Shown here: in pieces, positions 37,801-46,345 of the stretch
Numbering within the stretch: position 1 is the first letter of the stretch
Layout: every line of letters begins with the position of its first letter
From: Microbispora sp. H13382
GTDB lineage: Bacteria; Actinomycetota; Actinomycetes; Streptosporangiales; Streptosporangiaceae
NCBI RefSeq assembly: GCF_014161445.1
Contig: NZ_JABBXA010000016.1
Location: 62,001-126,000 of the forward strand
Direction: 5' to 3'
DNA: 64,000 nucleotides
Notes under the pieces: generated by a model
The model's input: the letters and a program-made list of their open reading frames with translations, nothing else
The model's database searches: none
Told to the model about the DNA's origin: nothing
Made by a program: the position numbers and the translations under genes

Positions 37801-38060
37801 CGCGATACGTGTGCCGCTGTCGGGTGACGGCGGCGACCAGCGCGACGAGGCCGATGGCGAGGAAGACGCAGCCGACGATCGCCGGTCCCACCGCTCCGGC
37901 CCGGCCACGCCCCGACGAGGTGTCCATCCGCGCCTTGCGCGGATCGTCCGGGTCGTACAGCACGGCGACCTGGCGGCCCGTGAGCCGGAAGATCTCGAAG
38001 GACCCGCCCTTGGTCTGGCCGAGGAATCTACCGGCCGCTCCCGAGCCTGGGAAGATCTGC
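37801..38060 (-). pseudogene. Remnant of a DUF3592 membrane protein gene
   Basis: On the - strand a frame without a start reads GGSFEIFRLTGRQVAVLYDPDDP, KARM, then a hydrophobic helix VGPAIVGCVFLAIGLVALVAAVT. This is the C-terminal half of a DUF3592 protein (typical VxYDPxxP motif followed by a transmembrane helix). The N-terminal half and start are missing, the preceding gene's stop lies immediately upstream, and the frame runs on into the antisense of the glycosyltransferase gene. Best explained as a truncated relic. Confidence 0.65.
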
Positions 38061-38066
38061 CGGCGA

Positions 38067-38909
38067 TCAGGGGTCGAAGACGTCGAGGGCGCCCATGGCG
38101 ATCCTGGCCCGCACGTCGTCGACCGTCATCGACTGTCCCGAGACGCCGCGCACCAGCACCGGCCAGTGCGCCGCCGCGGCCTCCACCAGCTCGGCCGCCA
38201 GCGCCTGCGATCCCGGTGCCTCGAACACCTCCAGCAGCACGCAGGTGCAGGGGGCGTCGCCGAGTACGTCGCGGGTGACCGAGGCGGGGCCGGGCAGGGT
38301 CGCCCGGGCGTCGGCCAGCTGCACCCAGACCCGGGCGAGCCCGCGTTCGACAAGCGCGTCCGCGTCCTCACCGCGGCCCGCGAGACCGCCCAGCGACCGG
38401 ACGAGCCGTTCGACGTGCCGGGGCGTCACGTCATGGGGGAGCGCCATCGTCACGAGGGCGACCCGGCCGCGGCGCGCCGCGGCGGGGGACGGGTCGTGCC
38501 ATTCCACGGCGTCGAAGAAGCCCGTCCGCCGATTCGCCAGCCGCCGGTGGAACCGCTGGACGGTGAGGATCTCACCGCCGAAGTCCCTGACGAGCAGCGG
38601 CCAGCGATCGGCGGCCGCCAGCACGATCTCGGCCGCGAGCCACTGGCTCCCGGGCTCGCTGGTCATCTCCAGGACCAGGGCGGACCGGGGCGGCAGGCCC
38701 AGCGCGGACGCGTACGCGGCCCGGAGATCCTCGTAGCGGAGCAGGCCCGGGTCGAGCCACGCCCGGACGGTTCCCCCGTCGCGGTCGAGGGCCGCGTCGT
38801 AGTAATCGGGCGAGCCCTCGCCGGCCTCGCAGCCCAGCGACTCGACCAGTTCTCGTACGTCGCCGGGCGTGATGTCCGCACCGAGAACGACGACGACGTT
38901 CCTCGACAC
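38067..38909 (-). CDS. Hypothetical protein made of two repeated domains
   Basis: 280 residues, not recognised. The halves (about 1-135 and 148-280) are clearly repeats: ALVLEMTSEPGSQWLAAEIV, then DRWPLLVRDFGGEILTV, aligns with CVLLEVFEAPGSQALAAELV, then AHWPVLVRGVSGQSMTV. Each half starts with a short strand and helix (ITPGDVRELVESLG; VTPRHVERLVRSLG). No signal peptide or membrane helix is seen, so it is probably cytoplasmic. It lies antiparallel between the two fusion glycosyltransferase genes, with a 126-bp gap to the divergent one. No function is proposed. Confidence 0.7.
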   Translation of the reverse strand: MSRNVVVVLGADITPGDVRELVESLGCEAGEGSPDYYDAALDRDGGTVRAWLDPGLLRYEDLRAAYASALGLPPRSALVLEMTSEPGSQWLAAEIVLAAADRWPLLVRDFGGEILTVQRFHRRLANRRTGFFDAVEWHDPSPAAARRGRVALVTMALPHDVTPRHVERLVRSLGGLAGRGEDADALVERGLARVWVQLADARATLPGPASVTRDVLGDAPCTCVLLEVFEAPGSQALAAELVEAAAAHWPVLVRGVSGQSMTVDDVRARIAMGALDVFDP

Positions 38910-39035
38910 CTGATCTCCTCCCCACCGCTCGGTGGACCTCCCCGCCCGGCTCGCGGGTCAAGAGGCCGCAAAGCGACGGTAAGGCAATGGGGATGGGCCG
39001 GGTGGCGTGCCGCCGCGCGTCGGCATCCTGGCGGC

Positions 39036-41966
39036 GTGACGGTGCCTCCCAGCCTCTCGGTGGTCGTCCCCCTGCACGGCGGGGAGGAGCACGCCGAGGA
39101 GTGCCTCGAATCCCTGCGGGACCAGACCCTGGACGACCTGGAGGTGATCCTGGTCGGGCGCCCGCGGGGCCTGCGCCCGCCCGACCACAGGTTCACGCTC
39201 CACACGCTCGGCGACGGTGGCGACGACCCCGGCGTCACGCGCAACGCGGGCGCGGCCTTCGCCACCGGGCGCTACCTCGCCTTCGCCGACCCCGGCTCGG
39301 TCGTCCCCGCGGACGCCTACCGCGCGCTGGTCGGCGCCCTCGACCACACCGGCTCCGACCTCGCCTGCGGCCGGATCCGTACCTGGACGCCGAACGCGCA
39401 GGACACGGCCCCGAAGGCCAAGGAGTTCCTGCGCACGCACATCACCCGGCATCCGAAGCTGCTGGACGACCCGCGGGCGGGCGGCACGGTGTTCCGCCGG
39501 GAGTTCTGGAACCGGCACGCATTCGCCTTCCCCGTGGGACTGGGCGAGGACTTCCCGGTGACGATCCCCGCGCACGTGCTGTCCACCTCGGCCGACGTGC
39601 TCGGCAGCGTGGTCTGCCTGACGCGCGGGTCCCGGCCGCCCGCCGATCCCCTGTGCCGCCTGCGGGCGTCGCTGGAGGTGTCGGACCTGCTCGGCCGGCA
39701 CGCGCCCGCGTTGCGCGCGGCGTACGACCTGCGGCTGGCCGAGGGGCCCGACTTCGAAGCGGTGCTGGACGCCGTACGCGACCGCGTTCCGGACGGGCTC
39801 GCCGAGGCCCTGGGCCGTCTGGACCCCGGCGCGGTCGAGCGGCTGCCGGTCCTGCGGCGGCTCCAGATCCACTTCGCCGCGCAGGGCATGACCGGCGAAC
39901 TGGCGGAGCTGCGGATGTTCGCCGCGTCGGAGATCAGGCACCGGGGCGTGCTCCGGCGGGGGCTGCGGCGCCGCCGCTGGTATCTCGACTACCCCTTCCG
40001 GCGCGACCCCCGGCTTCCACGCTCGCTGTTCGACGCCACCCGCGACCTGCGGCTCGTCGCCCGTGTGGACGACGTACGCCACACCGACGACAGGCTCGTC
40101 CTGGCCGGCCACGCGTACATCGCCCATCTGGACAGCGGGCGCAGCGGGATCGAGCTGTGGCTCCAGCGGGGGGAGGAGCGGCTCACCCTGCCGGTACGGC
40201 GGACCCGCAGGCCCGACGTCACCGCCGACTCCCGGCAGTCGGCCGCCTGCCACGACGACTCCGGGTTCGAGACCGTGGTCGCCCTCGACGCCCTGCCTCC
40301 CGGCAGGTGGGCGCTGCACGCGCGGGTCCGGGCGCGGGGCGTGACCCGGGCCGGACGGGCGGCCGGGGGCGCGAGCGAGCGCGTTTTCGACGCCGGGGGC
40401 GTGCGCGTCAGCCTCACCCGCGACCGCGGGCTCACGCTCGGCCCGAGCGCCGCGGGCGGCCCCGGTCCCGATCCCGGCGGCCCTGCCCCCGATTCGGGCA
40501 GGGTGAGCGCGATCCGGTGGACGGAGTCCGGCGAGCTGATCCTGGAGGGGACGGGACGGTGCCCGTCCTGCCGGATCGTCCTCGAGTGCGGTACGGAGCG
40601 GCACGCGTGGCCCGTCCGCCGGGACGAGGCGGTGTGGACGGTCGCCGTCGGCGCGACGGCCGAGGGGCTTCCGCTCCGCAGCGGGACCTGGCGCGTGCTC
40701 GCCGTGTCACCGGAGGGCAGGGAAGATCTGGTGCGCCTGAGCCCGGCGCTGATCGCCGACCCGCCGCGGCCGCGTGTCACCGGGTTCCACGAGGTCTCCG
40801 TCCGCACCTCCCGCGACGGCGACCTGAGCCTCGCGGTGCGTCCCGCGCTCGGCCCGCACGAGCGCGGGCCGTACGCGACGCGCAGGCGGCGGGCGGCGGC
40901 GCCGCGACGCACGGCCCTGCGGAACGCGGCGGTGTTCGACAGCTACGGCGGCGGACAGTACTCGTGCAACCCCCGGGCCGTCTCGGAGGAGCTGGCGCGC
41001 CGCCACCCGGACGTGGAGATCGTCTGGGTCACCCGGGACGGGCAGTTCGCGGTCCCGCCGGGCGTGCGCCTGGTCCTGTTCGGCTCGCGCGAGCACGAGG
41101 AGGCGCTGCGCACCAGCCGCTTCGTCGTGGCCAACCGGCGCACCCAGCCGGGGTGGTACCGCAAGCCGCGGGGACAGACGTTCGTGCAGACCTGGCACGG
41201 CACGCCGCTCAAACGGCTGGGGCTCGACCTGGAGGGCATGCCGTACGCGCGACAGGTGCCGCGCGAGGAACTGGCGCGGCAGGTGGCGACCTGGGACCTG
41301 CTGCTGTCGCCGAGCCCGTTCGCCACCGCGGCGCTGCGGGGGGCGTTCGGCTACGAGGGGGAGATCCTGGAGTCGGGTTACCCGCGCAACGACGTGCTCT
41401 TCGACCCCGCGCGCGCTCGCGCGGCGCGGCGGCGGCTGGGCCTGACCGGCGACCGGCGGGTCGTCCTGTACGCGCCGACGTGGCGGGACGACGAGGCCAC
41501 CGGGCGGCTCGCGCTGGACCCGGTCCGGGCGGCCGGGGCGCTGGGCGACGACGACGTGCTGCTCGTGCGGGCGCACTACCTGGTGGCGCGGGACATGACG
41601 ATCCCGGCCGGAGACCGCATCCACGATGTCTCGAAATTTCCAGACATGGCGGATCTCCTGGCCGCCGCGGACGTGCTCGTCACCGACTACTCGTCGGCCA
41701 TGTTCGACTTCGCGTGCACGGGGAGGCCCATGGTGTTCCTCGCCCACGACCTGGAGCGCTACCGGGACGAGGTGCGCGGCTTCTACTTCGACTTCGAGGC
41801 CGAGGCCCCCGGGCCGGTCCTCAGGACCGGCGACGACGTGCTCGACGTGCTGCGCGGCGGCGACCTCGGACGGTTCGCGGAGCGCTACGAGCGCTTCGCC
41901 CGCAGGTACTGCCCCTGGGACGACGGGCACGCCTCGGCGCGCGTGGTCGCGCGCATGCGGTCATGA
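39036..41966 (+). CDS. Degenerate GT2 domain fused to an intact CDP-glycerol/ribitol glycerophosphotransferase (TagF-like)
   Basis: 976 residues from GTG 39036 (or GTG 39042). The N-terminal GT-A-like part keeps the fold (LSVVVPLHGGEEHAEECLESL) but has lost the acidic motifs: LVGRPRG replaces the VDDGS strand and YLAFADPGS the DSDD metal site. The C-terminal 330 residues are a full TagF-type domain with FDSYGGGQYSCNPRAV, QTWHGTPLKRLG (catalytic His), LESGYPRNDVL, VLYAPTWRDD and VLVTDYSSAMFDFACTGRP. It should polymerise glycerol- or ribitol-phosphate units at the inner membrane. Start-stop overlap with the next gene. Confidence 0.87.
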   Translation: MTVPPSLSVVVPLHGGEEHAEECLESLRDQTLDDLEVILVGRPRGLRPPDHRFTLHTLGDGGDDPGVTRNAGAAFATGRYLAFADPGSVVPADAYRALVGALDHTGSDLACGRIRTWTPNAQDTAPKAKEFLRTHITRHPKLLDDPRAGGTVFRREFWNRHAFAFPVGLGEDFPVTIPAHVLSTSADVLGSVVCLTRGSRPPADPLCRLRASLEVSDLLGRHAPALRAAYDLRLAEGPDFEAVLDAVRDRVPDGLAEALGRLDPGAVERLPVLRRLQIHFAAQGMTGELAELRMFAASEIRHRGVLRRGLRRRRWYLDYPFRRDPRLPRSLFDATRDLRLVARVDDVRHTDDRLVLAGHAYIAHLDSGRSGIELWLQRGEERLTLPVRRTRRPDVTADSRQSAACHDDSGFETVVALDALPPGRWALHARVRARGVTRAGRAAGGASERVFDAGGVRVSLTRDRGLTLGPSAAGGPGPDPGGPAPDSGRVSAIRWTESGELILEGTGRCPSCRIVLECGTERHAWPVRRDEAVWTVAVGATAEGLPLRSGTWRVLAVSPEGREDLVRLSPALIADPPRPRVTGFHEVSVRTSRDGDLSLAVRPALGPHERGPYATRRRRAAAPRRTALRNAAVFDSYGGGQYSCNPRAVSEELARRHPDVEIVWVTRDGQFAVPPGVRLVLFGSREHEEALRTSRFVVANRRTQPGWYRKPRGQTFVQTWHGTPLKRLGLDLEGMPYARQVPREELARQVATWDLLLSPSPFATAALRGAFGYEGEILESGYPRNDVLFDPARARAARRRLGLTGDRRVVLYAPTWRDDEATGRLALDPVRAAGALGDDDVLLVRAHYLVARDMTIPAGDRIHDVSKFPDMADLLAAADVLVTDYSSAMFDFACTGRPMVFLAHDLERYRDEVRGFYFDFEAEAPGPVLRTGDDVLDVLRGGDLGRFAERYERFARRYCPWDDGHASARVVARMRS

Positions 41967-43627
41967 CCCGCGCCTCCCGGCGCACCGCGCCGCGAGCGCC
42001 GCAGTCACCCCGGCAGCCCGGGTCACGTCCGGCCGAGGCGCCCGAACGGCCCGGGTGGCGGGACCGGCCGGGTGTCGTGACCGTCGTGCCCGCCGTCGTC
42101 GCGCTCGCCGCCGGGCTGTGGGGCCTCGGCGGGCCGCCGCCGTGGCGGGACGAGGCGGCCACCGTCAGCGCGGCCGGCCGGACCCTTCCCCAGCTGGCGC
42201 ACCTGCTGCAGTCGGTCGACGCCGTGCACGGCCTGTACTACGCGTTGACGCACGTCGTCGCGCATCTGTCCGGCACCGGCGAGGTGGCGTTGCGGATGCC
42301 GTCGGTCGTCGCGGGGGCGCTGGCCGCGGCCGGGACCGGCGCGCTCGGGCGCGCGCTCGGCTCCCCCCGCGCAGGCCTGTACGGCGGCGTGCTGCTCGCC
42401 CTCATGCCGATCTTCTCCAGGTACGTCCAGGAGGCCCGGCCGTACCCGATGGCGGCCGCGGCGGCCGTCGGGGTGACCCTGCTGTTCCTGCGCCTGCAGC
42501 GGTCGCCGACGTCGGGGGTCCTGGCGGCGTACGCGGCGGCGCTGACTGTGCTGGCCTATCTCAACCTGTTCGCGTTCCTGGTCGCGGGGGCGCACGGCGT
42601 CGCCCTGATCCTGTCCAGGGGCCCGCTGCTCCGGTGGGCGTGCGCGGTGACGCCGGCACTGGCGGCCGTGGCGCCGCTGGCCTGGCTCGGCTCCCGGCAG
42701 AGCGCCCAGGTGGGCTGGATCTCCCGGCCGGAGGCGGCCGACGTGGGCAGGCTGGCCGTCCAGCTGTCCGGCGACCTCGGCGGGGCGACAGGACCGGGGG
42801 TGGCCCCGCTGACCTGGGCGCTCGCGCTCTTCGGCCTCGCCAGTGCCGCGGTCGCCGGCGTACGCCGGGCTCGCGCCGCGCGCGGCGTGGAGGAGCCCGC
42901 GGCATGTCAGGCGGAAAAGTCCCGTGCGGCGGACCCGGTCGGCCGGACGCCTGCCGGTGCGGCGGGCCCGGCCCCCTTGCCCGGCGGACACGGGGCGCTT
43001 GTGCGGCTGACGCTGCCGTGGCTGCTGGTGCCCGCGCTGGTGCTGCTCACGGTCTCCTGGACGGTCCATCCCGTGTACGTGTTCCGGTACGTCTTCTGCT
43101 GCGTCCCGGCGGCGGCGCTGCTCGCCGGGGCGGGCCTGGCCGCGCTGCCCCCCGGGCTCGCCGCCGCCGTGCTGGCCGCCTGGCTCGGCCTGTCGGTGCC
43201 CGGGCAGCTCGCCACACGGGGGCCGGACGGCAGGCAGGACGATCCGCGGCCGGTCATGGCGCTGCTCGCGGCCGAGGCGAGGCCCGGGGACGGGGTGCTG
43301 TTCGTCCCCGCCAAGGTCAGGAAATACGCCGTGGTCTATCCATCGGTCTTCGGCAGGCTCAGTGACGTGGCGCTGGCCCGGTCACCCGAGCGGGACGGCA
43401 GCTTCCCGGGCCGCGAGGTGGGCCCCCGGGTGCTCGCCGCCCGGTTCGACGGGCTGCGCACGCTCTGGGTGGTCGGCCATACGGGCAAGAACGCGATGCC
43501 CGCCCGCCGGCGTGCCCTGGTCGCCCGTTCGTTCGCCCCGGCCGGCCGCTGGACCTTCCGCGGCCTGTTCGTGGACAGGTACGTGCGGCCCGCTCACCGC
43601 TCGAACGGCGCCGGGGTGGGGAAGTAG
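41963..43627 (+). CDS. Membrane glycosyltransferase, GT39/ArnT-like
   Basis: 554 residues with about ten hydrophobic helices after a Pro/Arg-rich N-terminal tail. PPPWRDEAATVSAAGRTLPQL carries the acidic residue of the first extracytoplasmic loop typical of lipid-linked-sugar transferases (GT-C fold), followed by VDAVHGLYYALTHV and QEARPYPMAAAAAVG. It would use polyprenyl-phosphate sugars outside the membrane to decorate a polymer or protein. ATG overlaps the previous TGA. Its last 34 bp overlap the convergent Stealth gene. Confidence 0.85.
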   Translation: MTRASRRTAPRAPQSPRQPGSRPAEAPERPGWRDRPGVVTVVPAVVALAAGLWGLGGPPPWRDEAATVSAAGRTLPQLAHLLQSVDAVHGLYYALTHVVAHLSGTGEVALRMPSVVAGALAAAGTGALGRALGSPRAGLYGGVLLALMPIFSRYVQEARPYPMAAAAAVGVTLLFLRLQRSPTSGVLAAYAAALTVLAYLNLFAFLVAGAHGVALILSRGPLLRWACAVTPALAAVAPLAWLGSRQSAQVGWISRPEAADVGRLAVQLSGDLGGATGPGVAPLTWALALFGLASAAVAGVRRARAARGVEEPAACQAEKSRAADPVGRTPAGAAGPAPLPGGHGALVRLTLPWLLVPALVLLTVSWTVHPVYVFRYVFCCVPAAALLAGAGLAALPPGLAAAVLAAWLGLSVPGQLATRGPDGRQDDPRPVMALLAAEARPGDGVLFVPAKVRKYAVVYPSVFGRLSDVALARSPERDGSFPGREVGPRVLAARFDGLRTLWVVGHTGKNAMPARRRALVARSFAPAGRWTFRGLFVDRYVRPAHRSNGAGVGK

Positions 43628-45174
43628 GCCTCCAGGAAGCGCGCCAGCAGGGCGTCCTGCTCGACGGTGGTGGGCGCGGTGTCGTTGAGGCAGAACACGT
43701 CGTGCCTGCGCCGGGCGAGCATGCGGCGGAGCTTGGCGGGCGTCTTCGGCAGCGACAGGTCGACGTAGGTGTAGTCGACCGTGCCGGGGACCGCCCGCCC
43801 GCTCAGGTAGCCGTAGTAGTGCGCCAGCGAGGACACCACGGAGATGTCCCGCGACGTGCGGAACCTGCTGCGGGCGGTCGCCGCGAACTCCGCCGCGAAC
43901 CGCTGCTCCAGCTCGTACATCAGCGACCGGCGCAGCGCGTACGGCACGTGCTTGAGCTTCTGTGTGATCGTGCGGCCGGTCAGGTCCTCCAGGATGCGCC
44001 GGTTGTTCATGCCGGCGGCGTGCACCGGCGACTCCTCGGTCTCCGGCACCCCGAAGGGCACGTGGACGGTGCTGGGGAAGAACCGGGTGATCCCGTTGCC
44101 CTCGAAGAAGGTCCGGGGAGGCAGCGGCCGTCCCAGGAAGAAGTCGTCGTTGAAGTACAGGAAGTGCTCGCTGAGCCCGTCGATGTGGTGTAGCTGCGTC
44201 TCGATGGCGTGGGAGTTGAACACCGGCAGCACCGACGGGTCGGTGAAGATCTCCTTGTGGTCGACCACCGCGACCATGGGGTGAGTGGTGTCGAGCCACG
44301 GCGGCGTCTGGCCGTCGGTGACGATCCACACCCGGTTGATCCAGGGCGCGTACATCAGCAGCGAGCGCAGCGAATAGCGCAGCTCGTCCCTGCTGGTGAA
44401 ACGCGCATCCGTGGTCGCCATCTCGCTCAGCGGGCCGCCGGAACGCAGCGCCTCGCCGCGCTCGGCCTGGTCGCGGCGCGCCCGCCAGGCCGGGTCGGCG
44501 CCGTCCACCCAGGTGTAGACGGCGTCGATCGGGAAGTCGATGTCGTCCAGCAGCCGCCGGACGAACTCGGGCCGGGTGCGGTAGGAGCGGGCCCGGCGGG
44601 CGGTGCACGCCAGCGGGGTGAACAGCTCCTCGCCGCCGTCCACAGAGGGGCCGTCGGCGGGCACGCGGTCGCAGGCGGGGTTCGGCCTCGGCGCGACCAG
44701 CTCGTCGCCCTCCCGGGCCCAGAACTCCAGGTCGCAGCCGTTCTCCGGGCCGAGTGTCAGCGTGCGCGAGGGGCTGGCGAAGTACATGGCCACCCGTACG
44801 ACCCTGGCGTCGCCGAGCAGCGCCGCCGCCCGCCGCAGCGGGCGCATCCGGCCCGCGTCCGCCTGGCGCGCCCGCGACCCCTGCCTGCCGTAGGGCTGCC
44901 GCGCCGCGAACAGCGGGTGGTCGCCGGCCGCGAGCGCGGCGAGCGCGCGCGTGCGCCAGTCCTCGGGCACGCCGACGACGGGCGGCCGGTTCGGCAGCGG
45001 CCGGACGCAGAAATACGGCACGCCCGCCCGGCTCAGCAGGGCGCACACCACGTCCAGCGTCTCGCGCTGGGCCTGCAGCGGACCCGCGTCCGGCCGGATG
45101 AGCGCGGCCCGTGGCGCGGGCTCCCATGACGGCAGCCGCCCCTGCAGCCGCCGGTACAACGTGACAACGGGCAT
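43594..45174 (-). CDS. Stealth-family capsular polysaccharide phosphotransferase
   Basis: 526 residues from ATG 45174 (AGGGGGAG just upstream); an in-frame TTG at 45264 would add 30 residues. The four Stealth blocks are visible: CR1 FPIDAVYTWVDGADPAW, CR2 DELRYSLRSLLMYAPWINRVWIVTDGQTPPWL, CR3 HAIETQLHHIDGLSEHFLYFNDDFFLGRPL, and CR4 near the end (HDVFCLNDT). These enzymes transfer sugar-1-phosphate from a nucleotide sugar, making phosphodiester-linked glycans. Together with the glycerophosphotransferase this argues for a phosphate-rich surface polymer. Confidence 0.92.
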   Translation of the reverse strand: MPVVTLYRRLQGRLPSWEPAPRAALIRPDAGPLQAQRETLDVVCALLSRAGVPYFCVRPLPNRPPVVGVPEDWRTRALAALAAGDHPLFAARQPYGRQGSRARQADAGRMRPLRRAAALLGDARVVRVAMYFASPSRTLTLGPENGCDLEFWAREGDELVAPRPNPACDRVPADGPSVDGGEELFTPLACTARRARSYRTRPEFVRRLLDDIDFPIDAVYTWVDGADPAWRARRDQAERGEALRSGGPLSEMATTDARFTSRDELRYSLRSLLMYAPWINRVWIVTDGQTPPWLDTTHPMVAVVDHKEIFTDPSVLPVFNSHAIETQLHHIDGLSEHFLYFNDDFFLGRPLPPRTFFEGNGITRFFPSTVHVPFGVPETEESPVHAAGMNNRRILEDLTGRTITQKLKHVPYALRRSLMYELEQRFAAEFAATARSRFRTSRDISVVSSLAHYYGYLSGRAVPGTVDYTYVDLSLPKTPAKLRRMLARRRHDVFCLNDTAPTTVEQDALLARFLEAYFPTPAPFER

Positions 45175-45329
45175 GGTCTCCCCCTCGAACACGGACTGTA
45201 ACCGATCGGCGACCGGATTGGCGGATGGTTTACGTAGATAAGGAAGACGGTCAAGAACCGGCAATGAGATGCCCTGCCTGTTACCGAAGAGCAGGCCAAC
45301 GGCTACCCGTTGTAGTCATTCTTGCCTGC

Positions 45330-46220
45330 ATGGGGGGCTTCACGCTGGACGACATACTCGCGACGCGCAAACCGAGAGACTCGTGGTGGACCGTCTTCAT
45401 GGTCGATCCGCTCGCCTGCCGGCTCGCGCTGCTCGTGGCTAACCACACTCCGATCACGCCGAACGGGCTGACCAGACTGTCCATGCTGATCGGCTTCGCC
45501 TCGGCGGCCGCCTTCGCGGAGGGCATGCTCGTCGCCGGGGCGGCACTGTTCTATCTCAGTTTCACGGTCGACTGCATGGACGGGAAGATCGCCAGGCTCA
45601 AGGGCACGGGGACGCCCTTCGGCCTGTGGCTCGACTACGTCGGCGACCGGCTGCGGGTGGTTTGCTGCGCCTTCGGGCTGGGGTTCGGGGAGTACGCCCG
45701 GACGGGCGACGCCGATGTGGCGCTCGCCGCCGTCGGCGTCGTCGTGCTCGACCTGTTCCGCTACATCAACGGCCCGCAGCTGAAGCGGGTCAAGGACGCC
45801 ACCCGCGCGCTGGTGGAGGCGCGGCTGGAGGGGCAGTGCGTCCTCGCCGAGAGCGTCCTGCGGGCCAGGCCGAGGGCCGAGCTGGGGCGGGCCGCCGCGG
45901 AGTTCGGCGAGGTCGCCGACGACACCGGCACCACCGTGGTCGACCTGCAGAAGGCGTTCCACGCGCGCTTTCCCTGGTACGACAGGTTGCGCGTCTTCCT
46001 GGTGCGGCGGCGGGTGCGCACCCACGTCGTGAGCGGCATCGAGTTCCACGCCGCGGTCTTCGTCGTGGCCCCGCTGCTCGGACCCGCGGCCCTGGTGCCG
46101 GTCGCGGCCGTGGCCGGCGCGCTGTTGCTGGCGTTCGAGATGAGCCTGGTCTACCGCGTCTGGCTGGCGTCGCGCCAGGTGCCCCGCACCGCCGCCGAGA
46201 GACAGAAGATCCTCGTCTGA
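45330..46220 (+). CDS. CDP-alcohol phosphatidyltransferase family protein
   Basis: 296 residues. Catalytic motif D-x2-DG-x2-AR-x8-G-x3-D-x3-D is complete in DCMDGKIARLKG, then TPFGLWLDYVGD (about residues 85-110). Hydrophobic helices flank it, and a soluble insertion (about 150-230) separates it from two C-terminal helices. Members move an alcohol phosphate from CDP-alcohol to another alcohol, or make inositol-phosphate lipids. The start at 45330 is chosen from family likeness (GFTLDDILATRKPRDSWWTVF); no ribosome site is seen, so it may be leaderless, or begin upstream at 45225. Divergent from the Stealth gene. Confidence 0.85.
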   Translation: MGGFTLDDILATRKPRDSWWTVFMVDPLACRLALLVANHTPITPNGLTRLSMLIGFASAAAFAEGMLVAGAALFYLSFTVDCMDGKIARLKGTGTPFGLWLDYVGDRLRVVCCAFGLGFGEYARTGDADVALAAVGVVVLDLFRYINGPQLKRVKDATRALVEARLEGQCVLAESVLRARPRAELGRAAAEFGEVADDTGTTVVDLQKAFHARFPWYDRLRVFLVRRRVRTHVVSGIEFHAAVFVVAPLLGPAALVPVAAVAGALLLAFEMSLVYRVWLASRQVPRTAAERQKILV

Positions 46221-46345
46221 CCGGCCATTCTCGGCCCGATCCACCAGCTCGTACGGCGTGACGCCGTAGGACCCGCGTCACGAGCCGCGCCCGGGGGAGG
46301 GCGGCGGCCTGGCGTCCGGAAATTTCACCACGGGGGAGAGAACTC

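Noticed and set aside
45225-45329. Upstream start (45225) for the CDP-alcohol phosphatidyltransferase
   Set aside because: The extra 35 residues do not resemble the family and overlap the Stealth gene's leader; kept only as an alternative.
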